Source of the DNA: Mariniradius saccharolyticus AK6
GTDB lineage: Bacteria; Bacteroidota; Bacteroidia; Cytophagales; Cyclobacteriaceae
Direction of reading: 5' to 3'
NCBI RefSeq assembly: GCF_000330725.2
Contig: NZ_AMZY02000013.1
Location: forward strand, 62,001-126,000
DNA: 64,000 nucleotides
Shown here piece after piece: positions 34,791 to 44,103 of the stretch (position 1 is its first letter; the number at the start of each line of letters is the position of its first letter). The position numbers and the translations under genes were made by a program. Under the pieces are notes generated by a model, which saw only the letters and a program-made list of their open reading frames with translations, was not told the origin of the DNA and did no database searches.

Positions 34791-35297
34791 ATGCTTGATT
34801 CTCTCATCACATCCAAGACTAGGCTAAGACTTTTGATCAAGTTTTTTAGCAACCCCGAAATCCAGGGGCACTTGAGGGGCTTGGCCGATGAGTTTGGTGA
34901 ATCAACCAATGCAATTAGAAAAGAGCTGAATAATCTGGCTGAAGCCGGATTTTTGGTTAGGATTGCGGACAAAAACAAGATTGAATATCAGGCAAACCCG
35001 CACCACCCACTTTTCAACAACCTCCAGGATTTGATCCGCAAGTATCTCGGATTTGATAGGTTGCTTGAGGCTGTTTTGGAAAGAATGGGAGATGTCGACG
35101 AAGTCGTCCTAACGGGCGATTACGCTAGGGGTATGGATAGTGGTAAAATCGAAGTTCTAGTCAACGGGTCCTCCTTGAATGAAGATTACCTGCAGCATTT
35201 GAGTACGAGGGTTGAGGAGTTGATCGAGAGGAAAGTGAATTTTCGCGTCAATGAGTCCTTTTCTTCGAAGGAATCATTGGTGTTGTATAAAAAATAG
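34791..35297 (+). CDS. Winged-helix regulator fused to a degenerate nucleotidyltransferase-like domain
   Basis: Protein of 168 residues placed directly before the polysaccharide export genes. Residues 1-72 form an ArsR-like winged helix (TRLRLLIKFFSNP, then GESTNAIRKELNNLAEAGFL as recognition helix). Residues about 88-165 resemble a minimal nucleotidyltransferase fold: VVLTGDYARGMDSGKIEVLV aligns with the GSxARGxxxxxSDIDLLV motif, but the catalytic D-x-D is K119-I-E121, so activity is unlikely. It may sense a nucleotide or nucleotide-sugar and control the downstream locus; this is an inference from fusion and position. The ATG at 34791 is chosen over the GTG at 34776 because the helix-turn-helix begins there. 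Confidence 0.78.
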   Translation: MLDSLITSKTRLRLLIKFFSNPEIQGHLRGLADEFGESTNAIRKELNNLAEAGFLVRIADKNKIEYQANPHHPLFNNLQDLIRKYLGFDRLLEAVLERMGDVDEVVLTGDYARGMDSGKIEVLVNGSSLNEDYLQHLSTRVEELIERKVNFRVNESFSSKESLVLYKK

Positions 35298-35380
35298 GGC
35301 GAAAGCCGATCAAAACGTTAGTTGTTAAGCACAGTAAATGTGACTGAAAGGGCGAAGCTGTGAGGATCGGCGACCAGAAA

Positions 35381-35413
35381 TTGATAAGAATCCAAAGTTT
35401 CGGATTATTTTCG
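35381..35413 (+). promoter_or_regulatory. Possible promoter of the export operon
   Basis: TTG (35381-35383), 22 bp, TATTTTCG (35406-35413), one mismatch from TAnnTTTG; the ATG at 35474 is 60 bp downstream. A 7-bp inverted pair GCCGATC (35305-35311) / GATCGGC (35365-35371) lies upstream and could bind the neighbouring regulator. Confidence 0.35.
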
Positions 35414-35473
35414 AAATCTTTTAAACGACAGTAAAAAGTGACCCATCATAAAAAGTCATTTTTATTTAGCAAA

Positions 35474-38083
35474 ATGAATAAAACTCAAACAAGTAGGCGG
35501 TTGGTTAAGGGCCTTTTGGTCGCTTTTGTTTTTCTCCTTTCTGCGGTTGCAGTGTTTTCACAATCGCTCACGGATATCCAAAACATAAAAGTGGATAACC
35601 TGAGTGATGCACAAATCGAGCAGTTGCTGAAACGCGCCGAAGCTTCAGGAATGACTGAAATGCAACTCGAAATGATGGCAAGGGAACGAGGGTTACCTGC
35701 TTCGGAAATCGCAAAACTCAGAACCCGAATCAACAAAATCCGAAGTGGCGGTGGAAGTTCTAATGCTACCACTCAGCCGAGCACTTCAGGAGAGATCCAA
35801 CTAAGGGGACTTAACTTCGATCTTGAGGAAGATGTACAAAAGGAGGTTCCAATGACAGAGGAGGAAAAACGTATTTTTGGCTTTTCAGTCTTTAGAAATA
35901 CTCAGCTTTCTTTCACTCCCAACCTTAACATCCCAACTCCCAAGAATTATGTGTTGGGTGCTGGGGATCAATTGATGATTGATATCTATGGTGCTTCCCA
36001 GTTTTTGTATGATGTGACTGTTAATTCAGATGGCTTGATTTTCATCCCCAACGTTGGCCCAATAAATATCAGTGGACTGACCGTAGATGCTGCGACTAAT
36101 CGGATTTCGAACGCCCTTTCTAACATTTATTCTGGTTTGAGAGGGAGCAATCCGAACACTTTTATGTCCTTGCGGGTAGGCAACATTCGCTCCATACAAG
36201 TATCGATGGTAGGCGAAGTATTTGCTCCTGGAAACTATACCTTGTCTTCTTTTGCGACTGTATTTAACGCCCTTTATGCGGCGGGAGGTATTACAGCAGA
36301 CGGTTCCTTTAGAGAAATCCGAGTGTATCGAAATAGCAAATTGGTGGCTGAAGTAGATGTTTATCAGTTCTTGGTGAATGGTGACCAAAAATCCAATATT
36401 AGATTGGAAGAGGGCGATGTAATTCTGATTCCACCCGTCCAAACAAGAGTGGAAATTGCTGGGCCACTGAGAAGACCGGGTCTTTTCGAAGTAAAAAGTA
36501 AGGAGAGTTTGGAGGATTTGATCAAGTTTGCAGGAGGGTTCACAAGCAACGCTTATCCAAATATTGGAACGGTGATGAGAACCACAGAAAAGGAATTGAA
36601 AGTGGAAAACATTGAGAAGTCGGGTTTTGCAAGTTTTAACCCTAAGGACGGTGACTCGTTCATTTTTGGAGAGTTGCTTGACAGATACGAGAACAGGGTG
36701 CAGGTCTCTGGCGCGTTGATAAGGCCTGGGGTTTTTGCGTTGGAGCCTGGAATGGGCATCAATGATTTGATCAAAAGAGCGGAAGGCCTGAGGGAAGATG
36801 CATTTATGAACCGGGCAACGCTTTATCGGACAAGACCTGATTTTTCGCTCGAAATTGTGACTGTTGATATTGGAGCTGTGGTGCGGGGAGAAGCCCCCGA
36901 TATTGCATTGCAAAGAGAGGATGTGCTCAATATTCCGAGTATTTATGACTTGCGGGAGGAATATTATGTTTTGATTAGTGGCGAGGTAAACCGACCTGGG
37001 GCTTTTGCCTTTGGGGAAAATATGAAGGTTGCTGATTTGGTACTTAGGGCGGGTGGTTTCAAGGAATCAGCGACACCTTCACAAATCGAGGTTGCGCGAA
37101 GGGTAAAAGATGACGTTTCGGGCAAATTGGCCGAAATTTTCCACATTGATATTAGCAAAGACTTGAAGATCACCGGTGAAAATGCAGATATGATATTGAA
37201 GCCGTTCGATCATGTCATAATCCGAAGAAGTCCAGGCTTCCAGCGGGAACGATTGGTTCGAGTAGAGGGGGAAGTGTTTTATCCCGGAGAATATGCAATT
37301 TCGAATGCAAATGAGCGGATTTCAGATCTATTGAAGCGTGCTGGTGGCTTGAACCAATTTGCCTACCCAAAAGGTGCGAGTTTGATCCGCAGGAATGAGT
37401 TTTTTAAAGCCCCAAGTGACAACCAAATCAAGTCACAAAACCTCACGCAGGTCAAGCAAAACAGTCTTAGAAGGACGGGAAGAAACACCGAGGCTGAAAA
37501 ATACTTGTTGGAAAGGATTGATGGGAAGATTGCGGAGCGGGGAGGAGATCTTTCCAATAAGCAAGGTGGTCTTTTGATCGATGATTTCAGGAGAGAGGCG
37601 ATTGAGGAGTTGGTTGGCGATTCATTGAACGTCGAAGAGATTTCTGACAAGACTTTAGAAATGATCGGGATTGATCTGGAGGAAATCGTGAGAAATCCAG
37701 GTGGAGTTCATGATTTATTTATTCAGGAAGGTGACGTTTTGAGTATTCCCAAATTACTCCAGACGGTGCGGATGAGGGGTGAAGTTTTGTTTCCAACATC
37801 CGCTAGGTTCGATGAGGGCTTAGGATTTAAAGGCTATATCTCGAGATCAGGCGGTTTTACGGAAAATGCGCGAAAAAAACGTTCATTCGTAGTTTATGCC
37901 AACGGGGACGTAAGGAAAACTTCCAACTTTCTCTTTTTCAAGGTTTACCCCAAAATTGAGCCAGGATCTGAAATTATTGTTCCCAAAAAGCCAGAGAAGG
38001 ATTCCATTCCACTCCAGGCGTGGATAGCGATTGCAACGAGCGTTGCGACATTGGCATTGGTCGTTAATAACATTATTCAATAA
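35474..38083 (+). CDS. SLBB domain polysaccharide export protein (Wza-like)
   Basis: Outer-membrane export channel component of 869 residues, more than twice the length of E. coli Wza. Signal peptide about 10-36 (ending AVAVFSQ). A Gly/Ser linker precedes the poly_export domain (about 155-245, NYVLGAGDQLMIDIYG), followed by about six SLBB repeats (e.g. VSMVGEVFAPGNYTL, VEIAGPLRRPGLFEV, VQVSGALIRPGVFAL, VLISGEVNRPGAFAF, VRVEGEVFYPGEYAI, VRMRGEVLFPTSARF). One C-terminal membrane segment follows. The ATG at 35474 is preferred over a GTG at 35438 because it precedes the leader closely. It is 15 bp before the Wzz-like gene. Confidence 0.94.
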   Translation: MNKTQTSRRLVKGLLVAFVFLLSAVAVFSQSLTDIQNIKVDNLSDAQIEQLLKRAEASGMTEMQLEMMARERGLPASEIAKLRTRINKIRSGGGSSNATTQPSTSGEIQLRGLNFDLEEDVQKEVPMTEEEKRIFGFSVFRNTQLSFTPNLNIPTPKNYVLGAGDQLMIDIYGASQFLYDVTVNSDGLIFIPNVGPINISGLTVDAATNRISNALSNIYSGLRGSNPNTFMSLRVGNIRSIQVSMVGEVFAPGNYTLSSFATVFNALYAAGGITADGSFREIRVYRNSKLVAEVDVYQFLVNGDQKSNIRLEEGDVILIPPVQTRVEIAGPLRRPGLFEVKSKESLEDLIKFAGGFTSNAYPNIGTVMRTTEKELKVENIEKSGFASFNPKDGDSFIFGELLDRYENRVQVSGALIRPGVFALEPGMGINDLIKRAEGLREDAFMNRATLYRTRPDFSLEIVTVDIGAVVRGEAPDIALQREDVLNIPSIYDLREEYYVLISGEVNRPGAFAFGENMKVADLVLRAGGFKESATPSQIEVARRVKDDVSGKLAEIFHIDISKDLKITGENADMILKPFDHVIIRRSPGFQRERLVRVEGEVFYPGEYAISNANERISDLLKRAGGLNQFAYPKGASLIRRNEFFKAPSDNQIKSQNLTQVKQNSLRRTGRNTEAEKYLLERIDGKIAERGGDLSNKQGGLLIDDFRREAIEELVGDSLNVEEISDKTLEMIGIDLEEIVRNPGGVHDLFIQEGDVLSIPKLLQTVRMRGEVLFPTSARFDEGLGFKGYISRSGGFTENARKKRSFVVYANGDVRKTSNFLFFKVYPKIEPGSEIIVPKKPEKDSIPLQAWIAIATSVATLALVVNNIIQ

Positions 38084-38098
38084 ACCATAGACTCAACG

Positions 38099-39217
38099 AT
38101 GCAAAAAAGCCAAAATACGGAAGTCGATGAGATAGACTTGGTTGAGATTTTCCGAGTTTCTTGGGCAAATAGGAGAAAGATATTTCTAACGACTATTTTA
38201 TTCGTTATTTTTGGACTCCTGGTGGCGTTCCTAATTCCAAAGGAATATGCTGCAGGGTCGACTTTCGTACCGCAGGTCGCAGATGGTAGTAAAGTCGGGG
38301 GAAGTTTAAGTGGTTTGGCCTCATTGGCTGGAATTAATTTGGGTGGTCTCACTTCAGGGAATGAAATACCACCGACTTTATATCCAAAAATAGTCTCATC
38401 TGTTCCATTCAAGAAACAGATTTTAGAAGCGAAAGTAACACCCGCGGGTCTTCCGGAAATGACCTATGCTGAATTTTTCAATGAAAACTATAATGCGGGA
38501 GTGTTGTCAACCCTCTTAAAGTATACCTTGGGGTTACCTGGGTTAATTCTTAAGACTATCAGACCGGCTTCCCAGACTCAACAGGATGAATCTAATCCGG
38601 AATTGATTTCATTCTCTGAAGAAGAATTGGAACATTTCAAAAGGCTTGACAACCAAATGTCGGTTCAGTTCAATGATAAGGAAGGCTTTGTTTCTTTATC
38701 CTTCAGAATGCCAGAGCCTCTTTTAGCTGCCCAAATGGCCAAATTTGCCGAAGACTTGCTTCAGCGTGAGGTAATTGGATATAAGATCCAAAATGCCCGG
38801 GAGCATTTAAAATATACGGAAGAGAGATTCGAAGAAAAAAGGAAAGAGTTTGAGGAAATTCAGACTAGGTTGGCGAATTTTAGAGATAGAAATCAGAATA
38901 TTTCCTCTGCTTTTGCACAGAACCGGCTTACAAAACTCGAAGCTGAGTATAATTTTGTCTTAAATGTCTATACAGAATTGGCAAAACAATTGGAAACCGC
39001 CAAATTGCAGGTTAGTAGGGATACGCCCGTTTTTTCTGTGATTCAACCTGTTTCCGTTCCGATAGAAAAAGATTCTCCCAAAAGAGTATTGATTTTGGCG
39101 GTATTTCTGATTTTCGGTATCGTAACTGGACTAGGCTTGGTTTTTGGAAAGATTTATTGGAACGGCCTAAGAGAAGAACTGTTTAACACAGATAAAAAGT
39201 ATACAATAAATGAATGA
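38099..39217 (+). CDS. Wzz/Wzc-like chain-length determinant protein without kinase domain
   Basis: Inner-membrane polysaccharide co-polymerase of 372 residues: TM1 (about 29-48), a periplasmic domain with a long coiled coil (about 225-290) and TM2 (about 320-340) preceded by the proline-containing segment FSVIQPVSVPIEKDSPKR, which is diagnostic of the family. It ends about 25 residues after TM2, so the BY-kinase domain of Wzc is absent, and no separate BY-kinase or phosphatase gene is in the window. It works with the Wza-like protein to set polymer length and connect to export. An AT-only inverted repeat follows. Confidence 0.93.
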   Translation: MQKSQNTEVDEIDLVEIFRVSWANRRKIFLTTILFVIFGLLVAFLIPKEYAAGSTFVPQVADGSKVGGSLSGLASLAGINLGGLTSGNEIPPTLYPKIVSSVPFKKQILEAKVTPAGLPEMTYAEFFNENYNAGVLSTLLKYTLGLPGLILKTIRPASQTQQDESNPELISFSEEELEHFKRLDNQMSVQFNDKEGFVSLSFRMPEPLLAAQMAKFAEDLLQREVIGYKIQNAREHLKYTEERFEEKRKEFEEIQTRLANFRDRNQNISSAFAQNRLTKLEAEYNFVLNVYTELAKQLETAKLQVSRDTPVFSVIQPVSVPIEKDSPKRVLILAVFLIFGIVTGLGLVFGKIYWNGLREELFNTDKKYTINE

Positions 39218-39226
39218 TTTCAATTT

Positions 39227-39267
39227 AAATACAAAAAAAAATATTCAAAAATACTTTTTTTGTATTT
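39227..39267. repeat. 13-bp perfect AT-rich inverted repeat overlapping a promoter
   Basis: AAATACAAAAAAA (39227-39239) and TTTTTTTGTATTT (39255-39267), 15-bp spacer. The right arm contains the TTTG used as the -33 element of the ugd promoter. There is little GC in the stem, so terminator activity is uncertain. Confidence 0.6.
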
Positions 39268-39286
39268 GAAAAATATTTTACATTTG
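39259..39286 (+). promoter_or_regulatory. Promoter of the UDP-glucose dehydrogenase gene
   Basis: TACATTTG (39279-39286) is an exact -7 match; TTTG (39259-39262) lies 16 bp before it, a little short of the 19-21 consensus. The predicted leader is about 90 nt before the ATG at 39383. Confidence 0.5.
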
Positions 39287-39382
39287 AATCGTAATTCAGA
39301 GAGGGTAAATTCCTCAAGAATCCAAAATAGCTTATCATCTCAAAATTTATCATTCTTTTTTAACCCTAAATTAAAATAATCA

Positions 39383-40735
39383 ATGAAAATCACAGTAGTA
39401 GGTACTGGGTACGTTGGATTGGTATCCGGTGCATGTTTTTCTGAAGTGGGGATCGAAGTTGTCTGCGTGGACATCGATCAGAAAAAAATCGACAAGCTCA
39501 AGAACGGTATCATGCCGATCTATGAGCCGGGATTGGAAGAAATCGTCAAAAGAAACTATGCGAGTGGAAGGCTGCAGTTTTCCACCAACCTCGGGGAAGC
39601 CATTCAGGGTTCCGAGGTAGCCTTTATTGCCGTAGGTACGCCTCCCGGTGAGGATGGTTCCGCGGATTTGAAGTATGTGTTGGCCGTTGCCGACGAGATC
39701 GGACGTACGATGAGCGATTATATCGTCGTGGCGACGAAAAGTACTGTACCCGTTACTACGGGTGAAAAGGTACGTGCAGCTATTGCCGGAGCGCAGGAAA
39801 AAAGAGGCACTAATATCCCTTTTGCAGTTGCTTCCAACCCTGAGTTCCTCAAAGAAGGTGCCGCGGTGGAGGATTTCATGAAGCCAGACAGGATTGTGAT
39901 AGGTGTGGACGATGAGCGTGCCGAAGAAATCATGAAGCGCCTATATAAGCCATTCCAACTCAACGGTGATAGGATCATCTATATGGATATTCCTTCAGCC
40001 GAAATGACCAAATATGCTGCAAACGCGATGTTGGCAACTAAAATTTCTTTCATGAACGACATCGCCAACCTCTGTGAGCTTGTGGGTGCCGATGCCAATA
40101 TGGTCCGCAAAGGAATTGGTTCAGATCCCAGGATCGGCAACAAATTCATCTACCCAGGTGTGGGATACGGAGGTTCTTGCTTTCCGAAAGATGTGAAGGC
40201 AATCATCAAGACCGGCAAGAAGTATGGCTACGAGCTACGCGTTCTTCAGGCGGTTGAGGATGTGAACGACGACCAGAAGTATGTTTTGGTCAAGAAGGTT
40301 AAACAGCATTTTGGCGAAGACCTCAGCGGCAAGACATTTGCACTATGGGGACTGAGCTTCAAGCCGAACACAGATGACATGCGTGAAGCACCCGCCATTG
40401 TGATTATTGATGAGCTTATTGCAGCAGGCGCACAGGTGAAGGCCTATGATCCTATTGCGATGAAAGAAGCCCAACATATCTATGTGGGCGACAAGATCAC
40501 CTATGCAAAGGACGCTTACGATGCCTGCGTGGACGCCGATGCCTTGTTGTTGATCACAGAGTGGTCCGAATTCAGGATACCTTCCTGGTCGGCACTGGGC
40601 AAACTGCTGAAAAACAAAGTTGTGTTTGACGGAAGGAATATTTATGACAAATCCTATTTGGCCGAAAATGGTTTTGAACATTACGGGATCGGTACGCAAG
40701 ACCCAGTTCAACAACTAATTAAGAATGCGTTATAA
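39383..40735 (+). CDS. UDP-glucose 6-dehydrogenase
   Basis: UDP-glucose + 2 NAD to UDP-glucuronate, 450 residues. NAD-binding GTGYVGLVSG (7-16), catalytic C266 in GYGGSCFPKD, SNPEFLKEG (151-159), and the hexuronate-specific C-terminal domain FALWGLSFKPNTDDMREAP. The organisation is that of the Bacillus TuaD / Sphingomonas type. It supplies glucuronate for the polymer. The separate promoter upstream suggests a second transcription unit in the locus. The next gene, a related dehydrogenase, starts 12 bp downstream, so the two NDP-sugar oxidases are probably co-expressed. Confidence 0.94.
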   Translation: MKITVVGTGYVGLVSGACFSEVGIEVVCVDIDQKKIDKLKNGIMPIYEPGLEEIVKRNYASGRLQFSTNLGEAIQGSEVAFIAVGTPPGEDGSADLKYVLAVADEIGRTMSDYIVVATKSTVPVTTGEKVRAAIAGAQEKRGTNIPFAVASNPEFLKEGAAVEDFMKPDRIVIGVDDERAEEIMKRLYKPFQLNGDRIIYMDIPSAEMTKYAANAMLATKISFMNDIANLCELVGADANMVRKGIGSDPRIGNKFIYPGVGYGGSCFPKDVKAIIKTGKKYGYELRVLQAVEDVNDDQKYVLVKKVKQHFGEDLSGKTFALWGLSFKPNTDDMREAPAIVIIDELIAAGAQVKAYDPIAMKEAQHIYVGDKITYAKDAYDACVDADALLLITEWSEFRIPSWSALGKLLKNKVVFDGRNIYDKSYLAENGFEHYGIGTQDPVQQLIKNAL

Positions 40736-40747
40736 TTTTTGGCAATC

Positions 40748-42058
40748 ATGATCACCCCTATAAAAGACGCAAAAATCGCCATTATTGGCCTGGGATACGT
40801 GGGCTTACCCTTGGCAGTTGCCTTTGCTGAAAAATACCCTACAATAGGATTCGACATTGATGCCGAAAGGGTCAAACAATTGCAAAAAGGGCATGACCGA
40901 ACCTTGGAAGTGAACGATGAGGAGTTGAAAAACGTCCTCGTCTCCACTTCTGTGGAATTGGAGCAGAAGCGGAAAGGCCTTTTGGTCTCTGACGCCGTGA
41001 TTCCAATCACCTCCTGCAACGTGTATATTGTAACGGTACCTACACCTACCGATAAGCACAATCGGCCGGTTTTGACGCCGATGTTGAAGGCTTCTGAAAC
41101 GATCGGGAAAATCTTAAAAAAAGGAGATGTGGTCATTTATGAATCCACGGTTTATCCGGGCGTGACTGAAGACGAATGTGTTCCAGTTCTTGAGAAATTC
41201 TCTGGTCTGAAATTCAATATTGATTTCTTTGCCGGTTATTCACCTGAGCGGATTAACCCCGGAGACAAAGAACATACCGTTACAAAAATCCTCAAGGTGA
41301 CTTCAGGAAGTACGCCTGAGGTTGCTGATTATGTGGATCAGTTGTACAAATCAGTCATTAAAGCTGGAACACACAAGGCATCTTCCATCAAAGTAGCAGA
41401 GGCTGCCAAAGTGATCGAAAATTCCCAAAGAGACATCAACATTGCGTTCGTCAACGAGCTATCAAAAATTTTCAACTTATTGGGAATAGATACCCACGAG
41501 GTTTTGGCAGCTGCTGGGACGAAGTGGAACTTTCTTCCATTCAAACCAGGCCTTGTTGGAGGGCACTGCATTGGTGTGGATCCATTTTACCTTGCCCAAA
41601 AAGCTCAGGAAGTAGGCTATCACCCTGAAATCATTTTGGCAGGGAGACGACTCAACGACTCAATGGGTAAGCACGTGGCAACAGAAGTCATCAAGCTGAT
41701 GATGCGCAAGGACCTAAAGGTGATCGATTCCAAGGTTTTGATTTTGGGCTTTACATTCAAGGAAGATTGTCCAGATGTGAGAAATACCCGCGTGATCGAT
41801 ATATACAACGAACTCAAGTCATTCGATATGGATGTGGATGTTTACGATCCTTGGGCCGATGCTGCCGAAGTGGAACATGAGTATGGTATTCACATCATCA
41901 ATGGTGGCCGGAAACCGAATCTGGAGGATTATTCCGCAGTAATATTGGCTGTAGCACACAGGGAGTTTAGGGATTGGAAAATCGCGAAATCCGCAAATCA
42001 GGTGGTGTTTGACGTCAAGGCGATATTGGAGAAGGAGTTGGTGGATGCCAGGCTCTAA
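40748..42058 (+). CDS. Nucleotide-sugar dehydrogenase, UDP-HexNAc 6-dehydrogenase type (TviB/WbpA-like)
   Basis: Paralogue of the preceding enzyme, 436 residues, predicted to oxidise UDP-GlcNAc or UDP-GalNAc at C6. NAD-binding [12 protein letters not shown] (12-23), VEVND at about 54-57, [11 protein letters not shown], and the catalytic C274 in [13 protein letters not shown], the form typical of HexNAc dehydrogenases. The ATG at 40748 is used; the frame also has a TTG at 40739. In amidino-sugar pathways this enzyme produces UDP-GlcNAcA, the first intermediate, which fits the WbpG/HisH/HisF2 genes 7 kb downstream. A 241-bp gap without a recognisable gene follows. Confidence 0.93.
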   Translation: MITPIKDAKIAIIGLGYVGLPLAVAFAEKYPTIGFDIDAERVKQLQKGHDRTLEVNDEELKNVLVSTSVELEQKRKGLLVSDAVIPITSCNVYIVTVPTPTDKHNRPVLTPMLKASETIGKILKKGDVVIYESTVYPGVTEDECVPVLEKFSGLKFNIDFFAGYSPERINPGDKEHTVTKILKVTSGSTPEVADYVDQLYKSVIKAGTHKASSIKVAEAAKVIENSQRDINIAFVNELSKIFNLLGIDTHEVLAAAGTKWNFLPFKPGLVGGHCIGVDPFYLAQKAQEVGYHPEIILAGRRLNDSMGKHVATEVIKLMMRKDLKVIDSKVLILGFTFKEDCPDVRNTRVIDIYNELKSFDMDVDVYDPWADAAEVEHEYGIHIINGGRKPNLEDYSAVILAVAHREFRDWKIAKSANQVVFDVKAILEKELVDARL

Positions 42059-42299
42059 CGAGAGTTCTTCCAAGATTGAATTTTAAGAAGTTGGATTAAG
42101 CGGGCCTTCGTTTGATTCAACTTCACGATTTTTTATTAGTGTTATCAATTTTTTTCAGAATGTTATCCCATGGGGGATTCCAACGATATTTCTTTCCTTG
42201 TAACGGTGTTTGTTGAATTTTAGGAAAACTTCGTATTCAAATAATTACCTTAAAAAGTCTCAAATTCATTCACTGTAAAGATATGGGAATCAAATTTGA

Positions 42300-43790
42300 A
42301 TGATAGAGAAACCCGCTCCATTACGCACTAGTTTCATTAGAAATTTTGGATATTCTGCAATTGCAAGGGTTGTTCAAATGATTTTTGGTTTTTTGATTAT
42401 TGGATATGTCGTTAAATCGGTTGGTATAGAAAAATGGGGGATTCTAACTGTTTCGGTATCATTGGTGAATATCATCTCGGTATTACAGTCAAGCATTTCG
42501 GGGGCCGCGGGAAAGAAATTGACTGATTATTACGTAAAAAATGATATAGAAGGGTTTAATAGACATTATCTTGCAACAACATATCTCACTTTGATTGTCT
42601 GTGCCATTGTCCTCTTAATGGTAGTTGCTTGTGAGATTTTTTTCATATTTAGTCTGATGTCAGAAGGTTCGGAGGAACTGGGAATTGTTTTTCTTCTCAC
42701 TGGAATGAATGTCTTACTTCAGATATTGGCTCTTCCTGGTTTAGCAATTCTTCAGGCGACCAACAAAATCGAGTTTCAGGCAAAATCAGTGATTTTTGGA
42801 TTTATTATCAGGATACTATTGGTGTTTTCGATCTTCGTATTTTCGAAAACAATAATAGTTTATTCGGTGATCCTTGTTTTGGAATCTTTGGCAGTAACTC
42901 TAGCGATTTATTTTAGCATTGGCATAAAGATCAGAATAAAACCGATACCAACGATCGTTCCAATTGACAAGACTTATTATGTTGGAGTAATAAAATTCAA
43001 TTCGCTTAATTTTTTGCACAACCTCAATTATGTGTTATTCTTACAAATCCCAATGCTAATCATTGCGCGTAAGTATGGTTTAGTTTACTCTGGATACTAT
43101 GGAATAGGGCTGCAGTTTTATAGTCTTGTGAGGGGAATGATTTCACCTGTCACGTCTGCGTTGGCTCCGTTATTTAATTTCTTCCGGTCTGCTGGTGACG
43201 AAAAACGATTGAAGGGGATTTATCAGCTTTCCTCAAAACTATTTTCAATTTCTGCACTCCTAATTTTGACTTTATTTCAGTTTTTTGCGGCTGATTTATT
43301 GCCACTTTGGCTAGGGGATCAAGCACCAGAATTGGCAATATTTGTAGTTAAATATTCTTGGTTTATTTCCATTGGTGTATTTTTCGTTCCAAGTGCGTTC
43401 ATCTTGGTCACATTGGAGAAATTGAAAGAAACCTCACTTATGGGATTTTCCATGGCTATGTTAGCCGCATTTATTTTATTATTGTTCAAACCGACCGACT
43501 ATGCGATTTTGGTGATTGCCCTTGCAATGTCAATCCCATTCTTTGTCTACAATCTCCAGAAATTTATCATAACTATAAGGATATTGGGCTTCAAAAGTTG
43601 GGAGTTTGTATTGCCCTTTGTGTATATTCTTTCCGTTTCGTTAATTGTAGCCTGTAGCGAAGGTTTTTTCAATGGGTTTACATTCTTCAATAAAATTCTT
43701 ACTCTATTCGTGGTGATCTTGCTATCCGTTGTCATCATAAATCGAGAAGAGTGGAAAAGCTTAAAGCAACTAATTTTAAGAAGTAGTTGA
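42300..43790 (+). CDS. Polysaccharide flippase (Wzx/MATE-like)
   Basis: Integral membrane protein of 496 residues with about 12-14 hydrophobic helices spread throughout and few charged loops, a pattern of the oligosaccharide flippase family. The N-terminal FGYSAIARVVQMIFGFLII resembles the Wzx opening. It would move the undecaprenyl-linked repeat unit across the inner membrane. From here to about 48000 the sequence is visibly more AT-rich than the flanks (many TTT, AAA and ATT codons), as expected for the strain-variable core of an O-antigen or capsule locus. Confidence 0.88.
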   Translation: MIEKPAPLRTSFIRNFGYSAIARVVQMIFGFLIIGYVVKSVGIEKWGILTVSVSLVNIISVLQSSISGAAGKKLTDYYVKNDIEGFNRHYLATTYLTLIVCAIVLLMVVACEIFFIFSLMSEGSEELGIVFLLTGMNVLLQILALPGLAILQATNKIEFQAKSVIFGFIIRILLVFSIFVFSKTIIVYSVILVLESLAVTLAIYFSIGIKIRIKPIPTIVPIDKTYYVGVIKFNSLNFLHNLNYVLFLQIPMLIIARKYGLVYSGYYGIGLQFYSLVRGMISPVTSALAPLFNFFRSAGDEKRLKGIYQLSSKLFSISALLILTLFQFFAADLLPLWLGDQAPELAIFVVKYSWFISIGVFFVPSAFILVTLEKLKETSLMGFSMAMLAAFILLLFKPTDYAILVIALAMSIPFFVYNLQKFIITIRILGFKSWEFVLPFVYILSVSLIVACSEGFFNGFTFFNKILTLFVVILLSVVIINREEWKSLKQLILRSS

Positions 43791-44103
43791 TATATAGTCT
43801 CCCAATATTTTTATTGGACAAAGTTTTTCTATCAGGTCAATTAATTGGGATTTTCGATAATATCATGCTAAAACAAATAGGTAAGTTGTAATTTGGAGAG
43901 GTTTGACCTAGGCCAGAATTCTTTTTACTTGTTTCCCCGTTTTTCTTGATTGTTAATATGTGACTGAATTCTTACAGTAAAAAGATTTTGGGTTTTTGAG
44001 AGAACTCTATACTGACCCAAAAGAAAAGTCTCGCCATCTTTTTTTTCGGATTGCGTAGAAAAGATACAGCAGGGAATTAGTGTTTAGTAAATAGTTGTCC
44101 ATA
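43791..44103. other. 313-bp AT-rich intergenic region
   Basis: Non-coding stretch between the flippase and the GT2 gene. No ORF with family similarity, hairpin terminator or exact TAnnTTTG promoter was seen in it. It may be a remnant of gene exchange or hold an unrecognised promoter. Confidence 0.5.

Noticed and set aside
34639-34827. Short hydrophobic open frame before the regulator gene
   Set aside because: It overlaps the consensus promoter and the start of the regulator; the hydrophobicity follows from T-rich promoter DNA.
35298-35473. JUMPstart/ops element before the export operon
   Set aside because: The enterobacterial GGCGGTAG-type ops motif is absent, and no RfaH/UpxY-type antiterminator gene is present.
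36026-36913. 295-codon minus-strand open frame inside the Wza-like gene
   Set aside because: It is antisense to well-conserved SLBB repeats and its translation is rich in His, Cys, Ser and Arg without any family pattern.
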